Positions 47,693 through 55,221 of a stretch of DNA of 64,000 bases are shown piece after piece; the stretch's first letter is position 1; each line of letters begins with the position of its first letter. The translations under genes and the position numbers were made by a program. The notes below the pieces were generated by a model. That model was not told where the DNA came from. It was given only the letters and a program-made list of their open reading frames with translations, and ran no database searches. Source of the stretch: Methylovorus glucosotrophus (GTDB lineage: Bacteria > Pseudomonadota > Gammaproteobacteria > Burkholderiales > Methylophilaceae); assembly GCF_009858335.1 (NCBI RefSeq), contig NZ_VMSE01000001.1, positions 1-64,000 of the forward strand, given 5' to 3'.

Positions 47693-48606
47693 GTCTGATT
47701 ACCTCCTGCCCAGCGTGTTCCACCGTGTTTCACGTGAAGCCGGAGCAATTATCCTTGCGGCGGGGGATCGTACGGTGCGGCGAATGCCAGCATGTGTTTA
47801 ATGCATTGGATCATTTGCATGAGGCTGAGACTGTCGCACCTGAGACTGTCGCACCTGAGACTGCCGTACCTGAGACTGCCGTACCTGAGACTGTCGCACC
47901 TGAGACTGCCGTACCTGAGACTGCCGTACCTGAGACTGCCGTACCTGAGACTGCCGTACCTGAGACTGCCGTACCCGAGGCTGTCGTACCTGAGGCTGTC
48001 GTACCTGAGGCTCAGCCCCATGCCGCAGAAGCGCATATAACGCATCAGACTGCACCGCACATCCCTGCTCAGCCATCCTGGCATGACGCAGCGCCCAAAT
48101 CCAAGTTACAAACAGTCCTCGTTCAACCCAAGACCGTCCCCTGGCTGAGTGGCTTGTTTGCGTTGCTGCTGGTGATCACGATTGCTCTGCAACTGGCCTA
48201 TTTCCAGCGCAATGCGCTGGCACTGGCTTGGCCGGAAAGCAAACCTTATCTGCAACAAGCATGCGCCATGCTGAATTGCAAAATCGAACTGCCCAGGGAT
48301 GCGAGCAAACTGGTGATCGACGATGCCAATCTGCTGGAAGACAGCGACTACGAAGGCCTGTTGATCCTGACCAGCACCCTGATTAATCAGGCAAGACATG
48401 TGCAAGCCTATCCGCAGCTGGAATTAACCTTAACCGATGCGAATGATCAAGCCGTGTTGCGTCGCACATTCACCCCGGCAGAGTACCTGCCTGCCGGCAC
48501 TGTGGTAGAAAAAGGCATCCCGGCAGGAAAAGAGCTGCCTATCAAACTGCTGCTCACAGCAGATCATCAAACCGTCTCAGGCTACCGCTTGTTTGTGAAT
48601 TACTAA
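47689..48606 (+). CDS. Zinc-ribbon and DUF3426 membrane protein with pentapeptide-repeat linker
   Basis: Function unknown. The 305-residue protein starts with an MJ0042-type zinc ribbon whose cysteines lie in CPAC (7-10) and CGEC (30-33). It then has 12 pentapeptide units of ETAVP, ETVAP or EAVVP type (47-106), a membrane helix at about 148-166 (WLSGLFALLLVITIALQL), and a DUF3426 periplasmic domain that ends in YRLFVNY. The start overlaps prmA as ATGA. The repeats make length variation likely between strains. A hairpin terminator follows. Confidence 0.88.
   Translation: MSLITSCPACSTVFHVKPEQLSLRRGIVRCGECQHVFNALDHLHEAETVAPETVAPETAVPETAVPETVAPETAVPETAVPETAVPETAVPETAVPEAVVPEAVVPEAQPHAAEAHITHQTAPHIPAQPSWHDAAPKSKLQTVLVQPKTVPWLSGLFALLLVITIALQLAYFQRNALALAWPESKPYLQQACAMLNCKIELPRDASKLVIDDANLLEDSDYEGLLILTSTLINQARHVQAYPQLELTLTDANDQAVLRRTFTPAEYLPAGTVVEKGIPAGKELPIKLLLTADHQTVSGYRLFVNY
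47827..48006 (+). repeat. 12-copy 15-bp in-frame tandem repeat
   Basis: Twelve units of 15 bp (consensus GAGACTGCCGTACCT) run without interruption and keep the reading frame. The copies are nearly identical at the nucleotide level, the two last ones being more diverged (GAGGCTGTCGTACCT). High identity suggests recent slippage or recombination. The same period opens long false frames on the other strand. Confidence 0.95.
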
Positions 48607-48607
48607 G

Positions 48608-48634
48608 CACTCATGATTTTCATGAGTGTTCTTT
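48608..48634 (+). terminator. Terminator after the DUF3426 gene
   Basis: CACTCATGA-TTT-TCATGAGTG (48608-48628), a perfect 9-bp stem, followed by TTCTTT. It starts 2 bp beyond the stop codon and isolates pqqA. Confidence 0.75.
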
Positions 48635-48717
48635 CATGAAGCTGCGCATGCGCGCTGAGCCCTCACAAGCCTATGATGTGTTTCATGCAGTATCCATTGA
48701 CTACCAAGGAGATCACC

Positions 48718-48789
48718 ATGTGGACCAAACCAGAAGCTACTGAAATGCGTTTCGGCTTTGAAGTAACGATGTACGTTTGCAATCGTTAA
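48718..48789 (+). CDS. pqqA: PQQ precursor peptide PqqA
   Basis: A 23-residue peptide, WTKPEATEMRFGFEVTMYVC after the start Met, ending NR. The family motif is Glu-x-x-x-Tyr, here EVTMY (Glu16 and Tyr20), the two side chains that are joined to make pyrroloquinoline quinone. The ribosome site AAGGAG lies 6 bp upstream. No pqqB, pqqC, pqqD or pqqE lies nearby, so this is a free-standing copy. PQQ is the cofactor of XoxF, encoded 4 kb away. The gene is bounded by terminators on both sides, so it has its own promoter, which I could not identify. Confidence 0.9.
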   Translation: MWTKPEATEMRFGFEVTMYVCNR

Positions 48790-48802
48790 TTCAATAGCAT
48801 CA

Positions 48803-48828
48803 GGAGGTGTGGATTAGATCCACGCTCC
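48803..48828 (+). other. Hairpin just after pqqA
   Basis: GTGGAT-TAG-ATCCAC (48809-48823) with outer GGAG/CTCC pairing lies 19 bp beyond the pqqA stop and before the terminator. It could protect the short pqqA mRNA or act with the terminator. Confidence 0.45.
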
Positions 48829-48866
48829 CATTAAAAAAGGAGGCCATGGCCTCCTTTTTTAATGGG
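48827..48866. terminator. Bidirectional terminator between pqqA and oxyR
   Basis: A perfect 40-bp palindrome (20-bp arms): arms start CCCATTAAAAAAGGAGGCCA and are mirrored. A and T tracts make it active in both directions. It overlaps the 3' end of oxyR. Confidence 0.9.
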
Positions 48867-49767
48867 GTTTATTCACTTGTATGCATTCGGACTGTATGCC
48901 CCGTATGGCATGGGCAATTTCATCCACTGCTTTTTCGCGACCATAACTCTTGCGCCAGGCCAGAGCGATCTGGCGCTTGGGCACCGGCGCTTCAAAAGGC
49001 ACGACTTTGATCAGCGGATTCTGATAGCGCTCAACCGCCGCACTGGCAGGCAGCACGGTAATACCCAGGTTGGAAGCCACCATATTGCGTATGGTTTCAA
49101 GAGAATTGCCCTGCAGCATTTCGCCCTTGCGGGAGAGATCCGGGCAAGCCAGTAGCACTTGATTACTGAAGCAATGCCCTGTGTTCAGCAAGAGCACTTT
49201 TTCTTCGGCGAGATCATCTGGATTAATGCTCTTGCGGCCAGCCCAGGCGTGATCCGCAGGCACCACCACTACAAATTCTTCCTCATAAAGCAACTGAAGC
49301 TTGATGCCGGGAATATCGAATGGCAGGGCAATAATGGCGGCGTCTATATTGCCATTGCGTAATTGGGTTTCCAGATTGGCCGTCAGGTTTTCTTCCACCT
49401 CCAATGGCATATCGGGCGCGCTTTTACGCAATGGCGGAATAATTTCGGGCAAGAGATAGGGGCCAACGGAATAAATGACGCCCAGTTTAAATGTGCCGAT
49501 CAGCTGGTTGTTGCCCTGCTTGGCAAGCTCTTTGATGCGCCCCGCCTCTTCCAGCGTACGTATGGCCTGCTCGACGATACGTTCGCCCACCGGCGTCATG
49601 CTGACATCGCTACGGCTGCGCTCGAACAGCATCACGCCAAGCTCATCCTCGAGCTTTTTGACGGCGAGGCTGAGCGCTGGCTGACTGACAAAACTTTTTT
49701 CGGCAGCGCGTCTAAAATTACGCTCTCGGGCCACTGCCACGATGAAACGAAGTTCACTAAGGGTCAT
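48859..49767 (-). CDS. oxyR: OxyR, hydrogen peroxide-sensing LysR regulator
   Basis: A 302-residue LysR regulator with a winged helix (LSELRFIVAVARERNFRRAA) and the substrate domain. The redox pair is present: counting from ATG 49767 the cysteines are Cys199 and Cys208 (GHCFSNQVLLACPDL), the same numbers as in E. coli OxyR. An ATG 6 bp upstream would add two residues. It activates peroxide-defence genes in this family. It converges with pqqA; a functional link is not evident. Confidence 0.93.
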   Translation of the reverse strand: MTLSELRFIVAVARERNFRRAAEKSFVSQPALSLAVKKLEDELGVMLFERSRSDVSMTPVGERIVEQAIRTLEEAGRIKELAKQGNNQLIGTFKLGVIYSVGPYLLPEIIPPLRKSAPDMPLEVEENLTANLETQLRNGNIDAAIIALPFDIPGIKLQLLYEEEFVVVVPADHAWAGRKSINPDDLAEEKVLLLNTGHCFSNQVLLACPDLSRKGEMLQGNSLETIRNMVASNLGITVLPASAAVERYQNPLIKVVPFEAPVPKRQIALAWRKSYGREKAVDEIAHAIRGIQSECIQVNKPH

Positions 49768-49875
49768 GACCATCCCAACTTTACTGATAAAGCAAATATA
49801 TCAAAACATGCGTCAATTGGAATGATACATATCGACTATAGCAATTTTAGCTGGTTGTGGTATAGACACCTACCT

Positions 49876-50388
49876 CTACAATTTCACCACTTGCATCTCA
49901 TGCTGCTCCTTGCCGGAGGCGGCAATAATCTCGCGCGCCAGCTCGGTTTCATCACCAGAGCGCGTGTATGCCAGCAAGACAACGTAGCCATTATTGATCG
50001 CATCAATCACAAAATTACTGAAATCGCCTGATTTCTGCGCAATGCCAGCGCCCGCACCGGCAATGGCGCCCACTGCCGCTCCCCAGCCCACCATGGCCAA
50101 AGGTGCCAGCAGCGGACTGGCCACAAACAGGCTGACATTGGCAGCGACTATCGCCGCTTGGCCCAAGGCGCCTACTCCGCCGCCGACCACCGTTCCAATG
50201 GCTGTATCCTTGATGACGTCTTTCAATACATCGCGACTACCTTCCTGCTCGTGTGTAGCCTGACGATCTGAGGTCAGCAGATGAAGTTGCTCCGGCTGCA
50301 AACCACCCTCACGCAGCTTTTGCAGCGTGTTTTCTGCCTCTTGCGGATAAACGTATACGCCTGCTACTCGATGTTGATAATGGTCCAT
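49876..50388 (-). CDS. Glycine-zipper membrane protein, general stress protein 17M-like
   Basis: A 170-residue protein with an N-terminal ferredoxin-like part (VAGVYVYPQEAENTLQKL, HLLTSDRQ) similar to GSP17M/YflT. It then has a hydrophobic glycine-zipper segment (IGTVVGGGVGALGQAA and WGAAVGAIAGAGAGIA) and a C-terminal part ending in EMQVVKL. The exact role is unknown; related proteins are stress-induced. It is alone between oxyR and the AcoR-type gene. Confidence 0.7.
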   Translation of the reverse strand: MDHYQHRVAGVYVYPQEAENTLQKLREGGLQPEQLHLLTSDRQATHEQEGSRDVLKDVIKDTAIGTVVGGGVGALGQAAIVAANVSLFVASPLLAPLAMVGWGAAVGAIAGAGAGIAQKSGDFSNFVIDAINNGYVVLLAYTRSGDETELAREIIAASGKEQHEMQVVKL

Positions 50389-50520
50389 GATGATGACCTC
50401 CTGTTGTCTATAGCCTATGATCAGCCCTTTACCATACGGGAGAGCCTGCGCGGCCTGTATAGGTCTGGTCCGATTTAGCTGTAGGACGAACGGAAATCGC
50501 GATGAAGACGCGGGGAAAGA

Positions 50521-52437
50521 CTAAATGAGCTGCAAGGCCTTGAGCTTGCGATACAGGGTATTCCTGCTGATACCTAGCTGGCGTGCTACGGCAGATACGT
50601 TGCCCGCGTGTTGCTGCCAGGCATTGCGTACGGCCTCCGTTGTCACGGCATCGAGCGAGACCTGGGGAGACTCCTGAACGCGCTCCGGTGCTCCCACGCC
50701 CTGCTCAAGCTCATCCAGAAAATCCTGCATCAGGTGCATGGATTGAATCTTGCCGCCACCTGATAAGGCGAGAGCCGTCTTGACCACGTTATGCAGCTGG
50801 CGAATATTGCCAGGCCAGGGATGACACTCGAACAACTGCATGACTTCCGCATCGATAGGCGTAGTTTCAGCGTTTTCCGTCTGCAGGATAAGTTGTACCA
50901 GCGCGGCCAGGTCCGTGCGCTGCCGCAGAGGCGGCAGACTGACACTGAGGCCATTCAGCCGATAATACAGATCCCGCCGGAACTCGCCCTTCTCCACCCG
51001 TTCACGCAGCTTCTGGTTGGTCGCACTGACCAGCATGAAGTCCAGGGGTTTGGACTTGCTGCTACCCAATGGCGTAACACTGCGCTCTTGCAATACGCGT
51101 AGCAACCGCGCCTGCAGGCCCAAGGGCATATCGCCGATTTCGTCCAGGAACAAGGTTCCCCCGTTAGCCTGCTCCAGCTTGCCGGTGCTGCCCTTGCGGC
51201 GTGCACCGGTAAAGGCGCCGTCTTCATAGCCAAACAGTTCGGCCTCAATCAGGCCCTCAGGCAGGGCGGCGCAGTTAACCGCAACCCACGGGCCTTGAAA
51301 GCGCGTACTGGCCTCATGAATTGCCCGGGCAAACAACTCCTTGCCCGCCCCGGTTTCGCCTTCAATCAGAATCGGAATCTGCTGATTCAATACCAGGGTC
51401 ACCTGGCTGATCGCCCGCGCCACCTGAGGATCACCTGTATTCAGCATGCCCAGATTGGCCGCCGCATCACGTTTCTGAGGCTCTATCGCCGTCGCGGGGC
51501 GTGCAGGGCTGTTGGTGCGAGCCTCGGCACGGGCAAACAGGCGCGCACCATTGGTCAGACGCAAAGGGAATACCAAGGTACTCGCGCTCGCGGCTTCGAG
51601 CTTGCCCAAATCACTTTCAAAAATCTGATGGAAATAGACGCCACCTTGCGGCAACTCGGTGGGAGCCAAGCCCAACTGAAACTGTCCACTTCGATTGAGC
51701 GCGACCAGGCGGCCATCCGCTCCGAACATGGCGATGCCCTCCCACAAGGTGCCAATGAATTCTGGCCGGGCATGAAAATGCAGCACCATGTCGGCCTGGT
51801 GGCTGGCGCGGAAAAGGCGGTTCTCAATCATTTGCGCCGCCATTTTTACCAGCGCGAGGGTGTGTTGCTGCGGCATCATCAAATCATTGGAAACATCCAG
51901 TGTCCCCAACAGATTATTGTGTGCCCCGAATATCGGCACAGCGGAGCAGCTGAGAATCTGGTTGCGCTCCATGAAGTGCTCGGCACCGCGCACGGTAAGC
52001 GCAGATTGCTCGATCAGGGCCGTGCCAATGGCGTTGGTGCCCCGGTCCGCCTCATGCCATGAGCTACCGGGGTTAAGGGCAAGCTGTTGCGCCTCTGACA
52101 GAAACGCATTGTCTCCCAGGCTATGCAAAATCACGCCCTGGTCATCGGTCAGGATCACCATGCTGCGCGTGTGCGCAATCTGCTCATTGAGCGTGGTCAT
52201 TTCGGGACGCGCATGCGACAGCAGCAGATGGTACTGCTCCTGACGCTGGCGCAATTCATACTGCGTCAGTATCTGATTATCCACAGCCCCGGCGCTGTCC
52301 ATGCCATTGGCAAGGCAGCGCTGCCAGGAGCGGGCGATTTCTTCCGCCACGGCGCCTTGCTGCACCTGACCACTGACCAGAAATTGCGAGCGCGCATTTC
52401 TGATCTGGTGTGCCTCATCGGGAATGGAATATTGCAT
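50521..52437 (-). CDS. AcoR-type sigma-54-dependent transcriptional activator
   Basis: A 638-residue enhancer-binding protein with an N-terminal sensor (GAF-like about 70-210, then PAS-like about 225-310), an AAA+ domain and a FIS-type helix-turn-helix. The AAA+ domain has Walker A GETGAGKE (360-367), the sigma-54 loop GAFTGA (407-412), and Walker B GGTLFLDEIGDMP. The HTH is in VSAVARQLGISRNTLYRKL. The layout is that of AcoR, which senses acetoin or related compounds. It is divergent from xoxF, whose upstream region has a sigma-54 promoter, so it probably activates xoxF. The ligand is unknown. Confidence 0.9.
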   Translation of the reverse strand: MQYSIPDEAHQIRNARSQFLVSGQVQQGAVAEEIARSWQRCLANGMDSAGAVDNQILTQYELRQRQEQYHLLLSHARPEMTTLNEQIAHTRSMVILTDDQGVILHSLGDNAFLSEAQQLALNPGSSWHEADRGTNAIGTALIEQSALTVRGAEHFMERNQILSCSAVPIFGAHNNLLGTLDVSNDLMMPQQHTLALVKMAAQMIENRLFRASHQADMVLHFHARPEFIGTLWEGIAMFGADGRLVALNRSGQFQLGLAPTELPQGGVYFHQIFESDLGKLEAASASTLVFPLRLTNGARLFARAEARTNSPARPATAIEPQKRDAAANLGMLNTGDPQVARAISQVTLVLNQQIPILIEGETGAGKELFARAIHEASTRFQGPWVAVNCAALPEGLIEAELFGYEDGAFTGARRKGSTGKLEQANGGTLFLDEIGDMPLGLQARLLRVLQERSVTPLGSSKSKPLDFMLVSATNQKLRERVEKGEFRRDLYYRLNGLSVSLPPLRQRTDLAALVQLILQTENAETTPIDAEVMQLFECHPWPGNIRQLHNVVKTALALSGGGKIQSMHLMQDFLDELEQGVGAPERVQESPQVSLDAVTTEAVRNAWQQHAGNVSAVARQLGISRNTLYRKLKALQLI

Positions 52438-52481
52438 GGCTAGCTGTCAGTCTTTGGCTGGGGAAACGCAGGAAAATCACC

Positions 52482-52517
52482 TGTCACTGAATGTAACACC
52501 TGTTCATTTTCGTGACA
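52482..52517. promoter_or_regulatory. TGT-repeat region, candidate activator site
   Basis: TGTCAC (52482-52487) and GTGACA (52512-52517) are an inverted repeat, and between them TGT recurs at 52492 and 52501, roughly one helical turn apart. It lies about 115-150 bp upstream of the sigma-54 -24 element, the usual range for enhancer sites. Confidence 0.35.
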
Positions 52518-52527
52518 ACCACACGCC

Positions 52528-52541
52528 TGCCGCTAGCGGCA
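52528..52541. promoter_or_regulatory. 14-bp palindrome, candidate upstream activator sequence
   Basis: TGCCGCTAGCGGCA is a perfect palindrome. Its centre is about 95 bp upstream of the sigma-54 -24 box, and about 97 bp upstream of the AcoR-type gene, so it could serve both activation of xoxF and autoregulation. Confidence 0.5.
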
Positions 52542-52629
52542 TTCCCCCTACGGCCATGATTTTCACATCTCGCCCGCGAGCCTTATTCCGCGCGGCATCC
52601 AGGCAATCATCCCATCTCGGCTTCATGGC

Positions 52630-52645
52630 TGGCACAGCGATTGCA
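52630..52645 (+). promoter_or_regulatory. Sigma-54 (-24/-12) promoter of xoxF
   Basis: TGGCAC-AGCGA-TTGCA fits the sigma-54 consensus TGGCACRNNNNTTGCW at every defined position. Transcription should start near 52656, giving an untranslated leader of about 87 bases that includes a possible stem (CCACC at 52660 with GGTGG near 52693). The remaining part of the 305-bp divergent region has no other feature that I can support. Confidence 0.85.
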
Positions 52646-52742
52646 ATTAAGGCATTACTGCCACCGGCTTCTGGATCCCCCGCCGGAACTGGTGGCCAGT
52701 CACTCACATGCTGTTAAAACAAATTAACTATGGAGATTTAGC

Positions 52743-54611
52743 GTGAAGACAACAACCTTGAAACTCGCCTTAGCTGGCGTACTGGGTCTCAGCAGTTTGA
52801 GCAGCCTTGCCGCGACTGAACTTGAAAACCTGATGAAGGACGACAACCAGTGGGCGCATCCTCGTAAAGATTATGCGAATACCGGCTACAGCCGTTTGAG
52901 CCAGATCAACAAAGGCAATGTGCGCAACCTGAAAATGGCCTGGTCCTTTGCTACGGGTGTGAACCGCGGCCACGAAGGTGCCCCGCTGGTAATCAATGAT
53001 GTCATGTATGTACATACGGCATTCCCCAACAACGTATACGCGCTGGATCTGAACGACAACCAGAAGATCATCTGGTCTTACTTCCCCAAGCAGGATCCAT
53101 CGGTTCAGGCATTGCTGTGCTGCGATAACGTTAACCGCGGCCTGGGCTATGGCGATGGCAAGATTTTCCTGCAACAGAACGACGGCACTCTGGTTGCCCT
53201 GGATGCGAAGAACGGCAACAAGTTGTGGGACGTTAAGGTAGTAGACACCAAAACCGGCGCATCCAATACCAATGCGCCACACGTCATCAAGGACAAGGTC
53301 ATTACCGGCTGTTCCGGTGGCGAATATGGCGTACGTTGCTATATCTCGGCCTACAACATCAAGGATGGCTCCTTGGCATGGCGTGCATACAGCACCGGCC
53401 CGGACAGCGAAACGCTGATTGGCGACGGTTTCAACAAGGATAACCCGCACTACAGCGCGCTGTCGGTTTACGAAGACGTGAATGGCGGCAACAAGGAAGG
53501 CGGCTCATTCAAGGCCCTGACCAAGGATCAGATGAAGTTCCCGGAAAAAGAACTGGGCACCCGTACCTGGCTCAAGCCTCAGGCCATCAAGAACGGCTAT
53601 GAGCATGGCGGCGGCCCTACCTGGGGCTGGTACTCGTTTGATCCTGCGCTGAACCTGATGTACTACGGTACCGGCAACCCCGGCACCTGGAACCCTGATG
53701 TACGCCCTGGTGACAACAAGTGGTCCATGACGATTTTTGCACGCGATGTGGATACCGGCATGGCACGCTGGGGTTATCAGATGACACCGCATGACGAGTG
53801 GGATTACGACGGCATGAACGAGATCGTGTTGTGGGAAGCCAAGGGCAAGAAACTGGCCACACACTTTGACCGTAACGGCTTTGGCTACACCTTTGACCGC
53901 ACCAACGGCACGTTGCTGGTGGCTGAGAAGATGAATCCTTTCGTTAACTGGGCCACCAAGGTAGACCTGAAATCAGGCGTGCCGGTAAAGGATCCCAAGT
54001 TCTCGACTCACCAGGATTACAACGCCAAGGGTATTTGCCCATCGGCGCTGGGTGTTAAGGATGAGCAACCTTCTGCCTTCTCGCCCAAGACCGGCATGTT
54101 CTATGTTCCACTCAACCATGTGTGCATGACCTATGAACCCGTGGAGTCCAAGTACATCGCTGGCCAGCCATGGGTAGGCGCAACCCTGACCATGTTCGCA
54201 GGTCCTGACGGTGTCATGGGTGGCTTCATGGCTTGGGACGGCCTCAAGGGCAAATCAGCCTGGTACAACAAAGAGAAATTCTCTGCCTGGGGTGGCGCAT
54301 TGGTAACGTCCAGCGACATCGTGTTCTACGGCACCTTGGACCGCTGGTTCAAGGCGGTGGATGCACAAACCGGCAAGGAACTCTGGAAATTCCAGGTAGG
54401 TTCCGGTGTGGTTGGCAATGCCATTACCTATAGCCACAAGGGCAAGCAATACGTGGGCGTTCTGTCGGGTATCGGTGGCTGGGCAGGTGTGGCGATGAAT
54501 CTGGGTCTCACCAATGAAACCGATGGCCTGGGTGCAGCTGGCGGCTACAAGGAGCTGACCAAGTGGAATGCAGCGCCTGGTGGCGGTGCCATGAATGTAT
54601 TCAGTCTTTAA
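52743..54611 (+). CDS. xoxF: Lanthanide-dependent methanol dehydrogenase XoxF (PQQ), possibly XoxF4 type
   Basis: Periplasmic PQQ enzyme that oxidises methanol. The 622-residue protein starts at GTG 52743 with GGAG upstream and has a signal peptide ending LSSLAA. Eight-blade propeller features are present, including the vicinal disulfide Cys126-Cys127. Metal-site residues are Glu194 (SGGEYG), Asn312 (GTGNPGTWN) and Asp354 in PHDEWDYDG. The extra aspartate two residues later (Asp356) marks the lanthanide XoxF type; calcium-type MxaF has Ala. Relative to XoxF1/XoxF5 there are about 35 extra residues between Glu194 and Asn312, which I think fits the XoxF4 clade of Methylophilaceae. The cytochrome gene follows. 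Confidence 0.93.
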   Translation: MKTTTLKLALAGVLGLSSLSSLAATELENLMKDDNQWAHPRKDYANTGYSRLSQINKGNVRNLKMAWSFATGVNRGHEGAPLVINDVMYVHTAFPNNVYALDLNDNQKIIWSYFPKQDPSVQALLCCDNVNRGLGYGDGKIFLQQNDGTLVALDAKNGNKLWDVKVVDTKTGASNTNAPHVIKDKVITGCSGGEYGVRCYISAYNIKDGSLAWRAYSTGPDSETLIGDGFNKDNPHYSALSVYEDVNGGNKEGGSFKALTKDQMKFPEKELGTRTWLKPQAIKNGYEHGGGPTWGWYSFDPALNLMYYGTGNPGTWNPDVRPGDNKWSMTIFARDVDTGMARWGYQMTPHDEWDYDGMNEIVLWEAKGKKLATHFDRNGFGYTFDRTNGTLLVAEKMNPFVNWATKVDLKSGVPVKDPKFSTHQDYNAKGICPSALGVKDEQPSAFSPKTGMFYVPLNHVCMTYEPVESKYIAGQPWVGATLTMFAGPDGVMGGFMAWDGLKGKSAWYNKEKFSAWGGALVTSSDIVFYGTLDRWFKAVDAQTGKELWKFQVGSGVVGNAITYSHKGKQYVGVLSGIGGWAGVAMNLGLTNETDGLGAAGGYKELTKWNAAPGGGAMNVFSL

Positions 54612-54620
54612 ACCATAAAA

Positions 54621-54655
54621 AACGGTGGGAGGCCCTGTCTAGACGGGTCTCCCCG
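54621..54655 (+). other. Intercistronic hairpin between xoxF and the cytochrome gene
   Basis: A long imperfect palindrome: ACGG-GGGAG on the left pairs with CTCCC-CGT on the right around the central palindrome GTCTAGAC. There is no T-run. It begins 9 bp after the xoxF stop and ends 13 bp before the cytochrome ATG. It may cap the abundant xoxF mRNA at its 3' side or tune the ratio of the two proteins. Confidence 0.6.
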
Positions 54656-54668
54656 TGAGGAGAGCAAC

Positions 54669-55136
54669 ATGATGAAATTACGCTATATCGCCTTGTTGGC
54701 TATCGCCCTGCCTTACGCAGGTAACGCTGGCATCAGCCTGGTATCCACCATCGACAACAAACCGCTGGCGATCCCCGGCGCGATGTTTGATACCCCTGCC
54801 GCCAAGGAATTCATGAGTTCCGGCAAAAATGCCTATCTGGGCAATGCCGATGCCATCAAAACCGGCAAGAAAATTTTTCAGATGTATAGCTGCACTGCCT
54901 GCCATGGCGCAAAAGGCGAAGGTGCTGTCGGCCCCAACCTGATTGATGACAAATGGAACTACGCCAAGAATGCCAACGATCAGGGTATTTTTGAAACGAT
55001 CTGGGCCGGCACAGCCGGCGGCATGGGGGCCAAAGGCGCGGGCGCCATGGTACCGGATGATCCTACCCAGGGCCTTACCCCGGATGAAGTACTCAAAGTG
55101 GTCGCGTTTCTGCGCAGCAACGCGGTCAAGCATTAA
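54669..55136 (+). CDS. xoxG: Cytochrome c partner of XoxF (XoxG/cytochrome c-L like)
   Basis: A 155-residue periplasmic cytochrome with a signal peptide (KLRYIALLAIALPYAGNAG), one heme motif CTACH, and a later methionine ligand, probably within the GGMGAKGAGAMVPDDP region. GAGGAG lies 6 bp upstream of ATG 54669. It follows xoxF by 57 bp, so it is very likely the electron acceptor. No xoxJ gene is adjacent, unlike many xoxFGJ clusters. A strong terminator ends the unit. Confidence 0.85.
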   Translation: MMKLRYIALLAIALPYAGNAGISLVSTIDNKPLAIPGAMFDTPAAKEFMSSGKNAYLGNADAIKTGKKIFQMYSCTACHGAKGEGAVGPNLIDDKWNYAKNANDQGIFETIWAGTAGGMGAKGAGAMVPDDPTQGLTPDEVLKVVAFLRSNAVKH

Positions 55137-55189
55137 CGACTTGCTGCAGTAAGTTTATGCCTTATCTCCATTTGGCATATCCATAGCGT

Positions 55190-55221
55190 GGCCGGGTAAA
55201 CCTGTTTACCCGGCCTTTTTT
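55190..55221. terminator. Rho-independent terminator after xoxG
   Basis: GGCCGGGTAAA (55190-55200), loop CCTG, TTTACCCGGCC (55205-55215), then TTTTTT. It closes the xoxF-xoxG unit and touches the stop of the converging PAS-GGDEF-EAL gene. Confidence 0.92.

Noticed and set aside
47827-48006. Repeat array as a possible CRISPR
   Set aside because: Units are 15 bp, directly adjacent, without spacers, and they encode an in-frame peptide repeat.
47749-48084. Long open frames on both strands across the tandem repeat (for example 47798-48076 minus, with VRQSQ-type repeats)
   Set aside because: They come from the 15-bp period, which keeps every frame open. They have no ribosome site, and the zinc-ribbon/DUF3426 frame explains the region.
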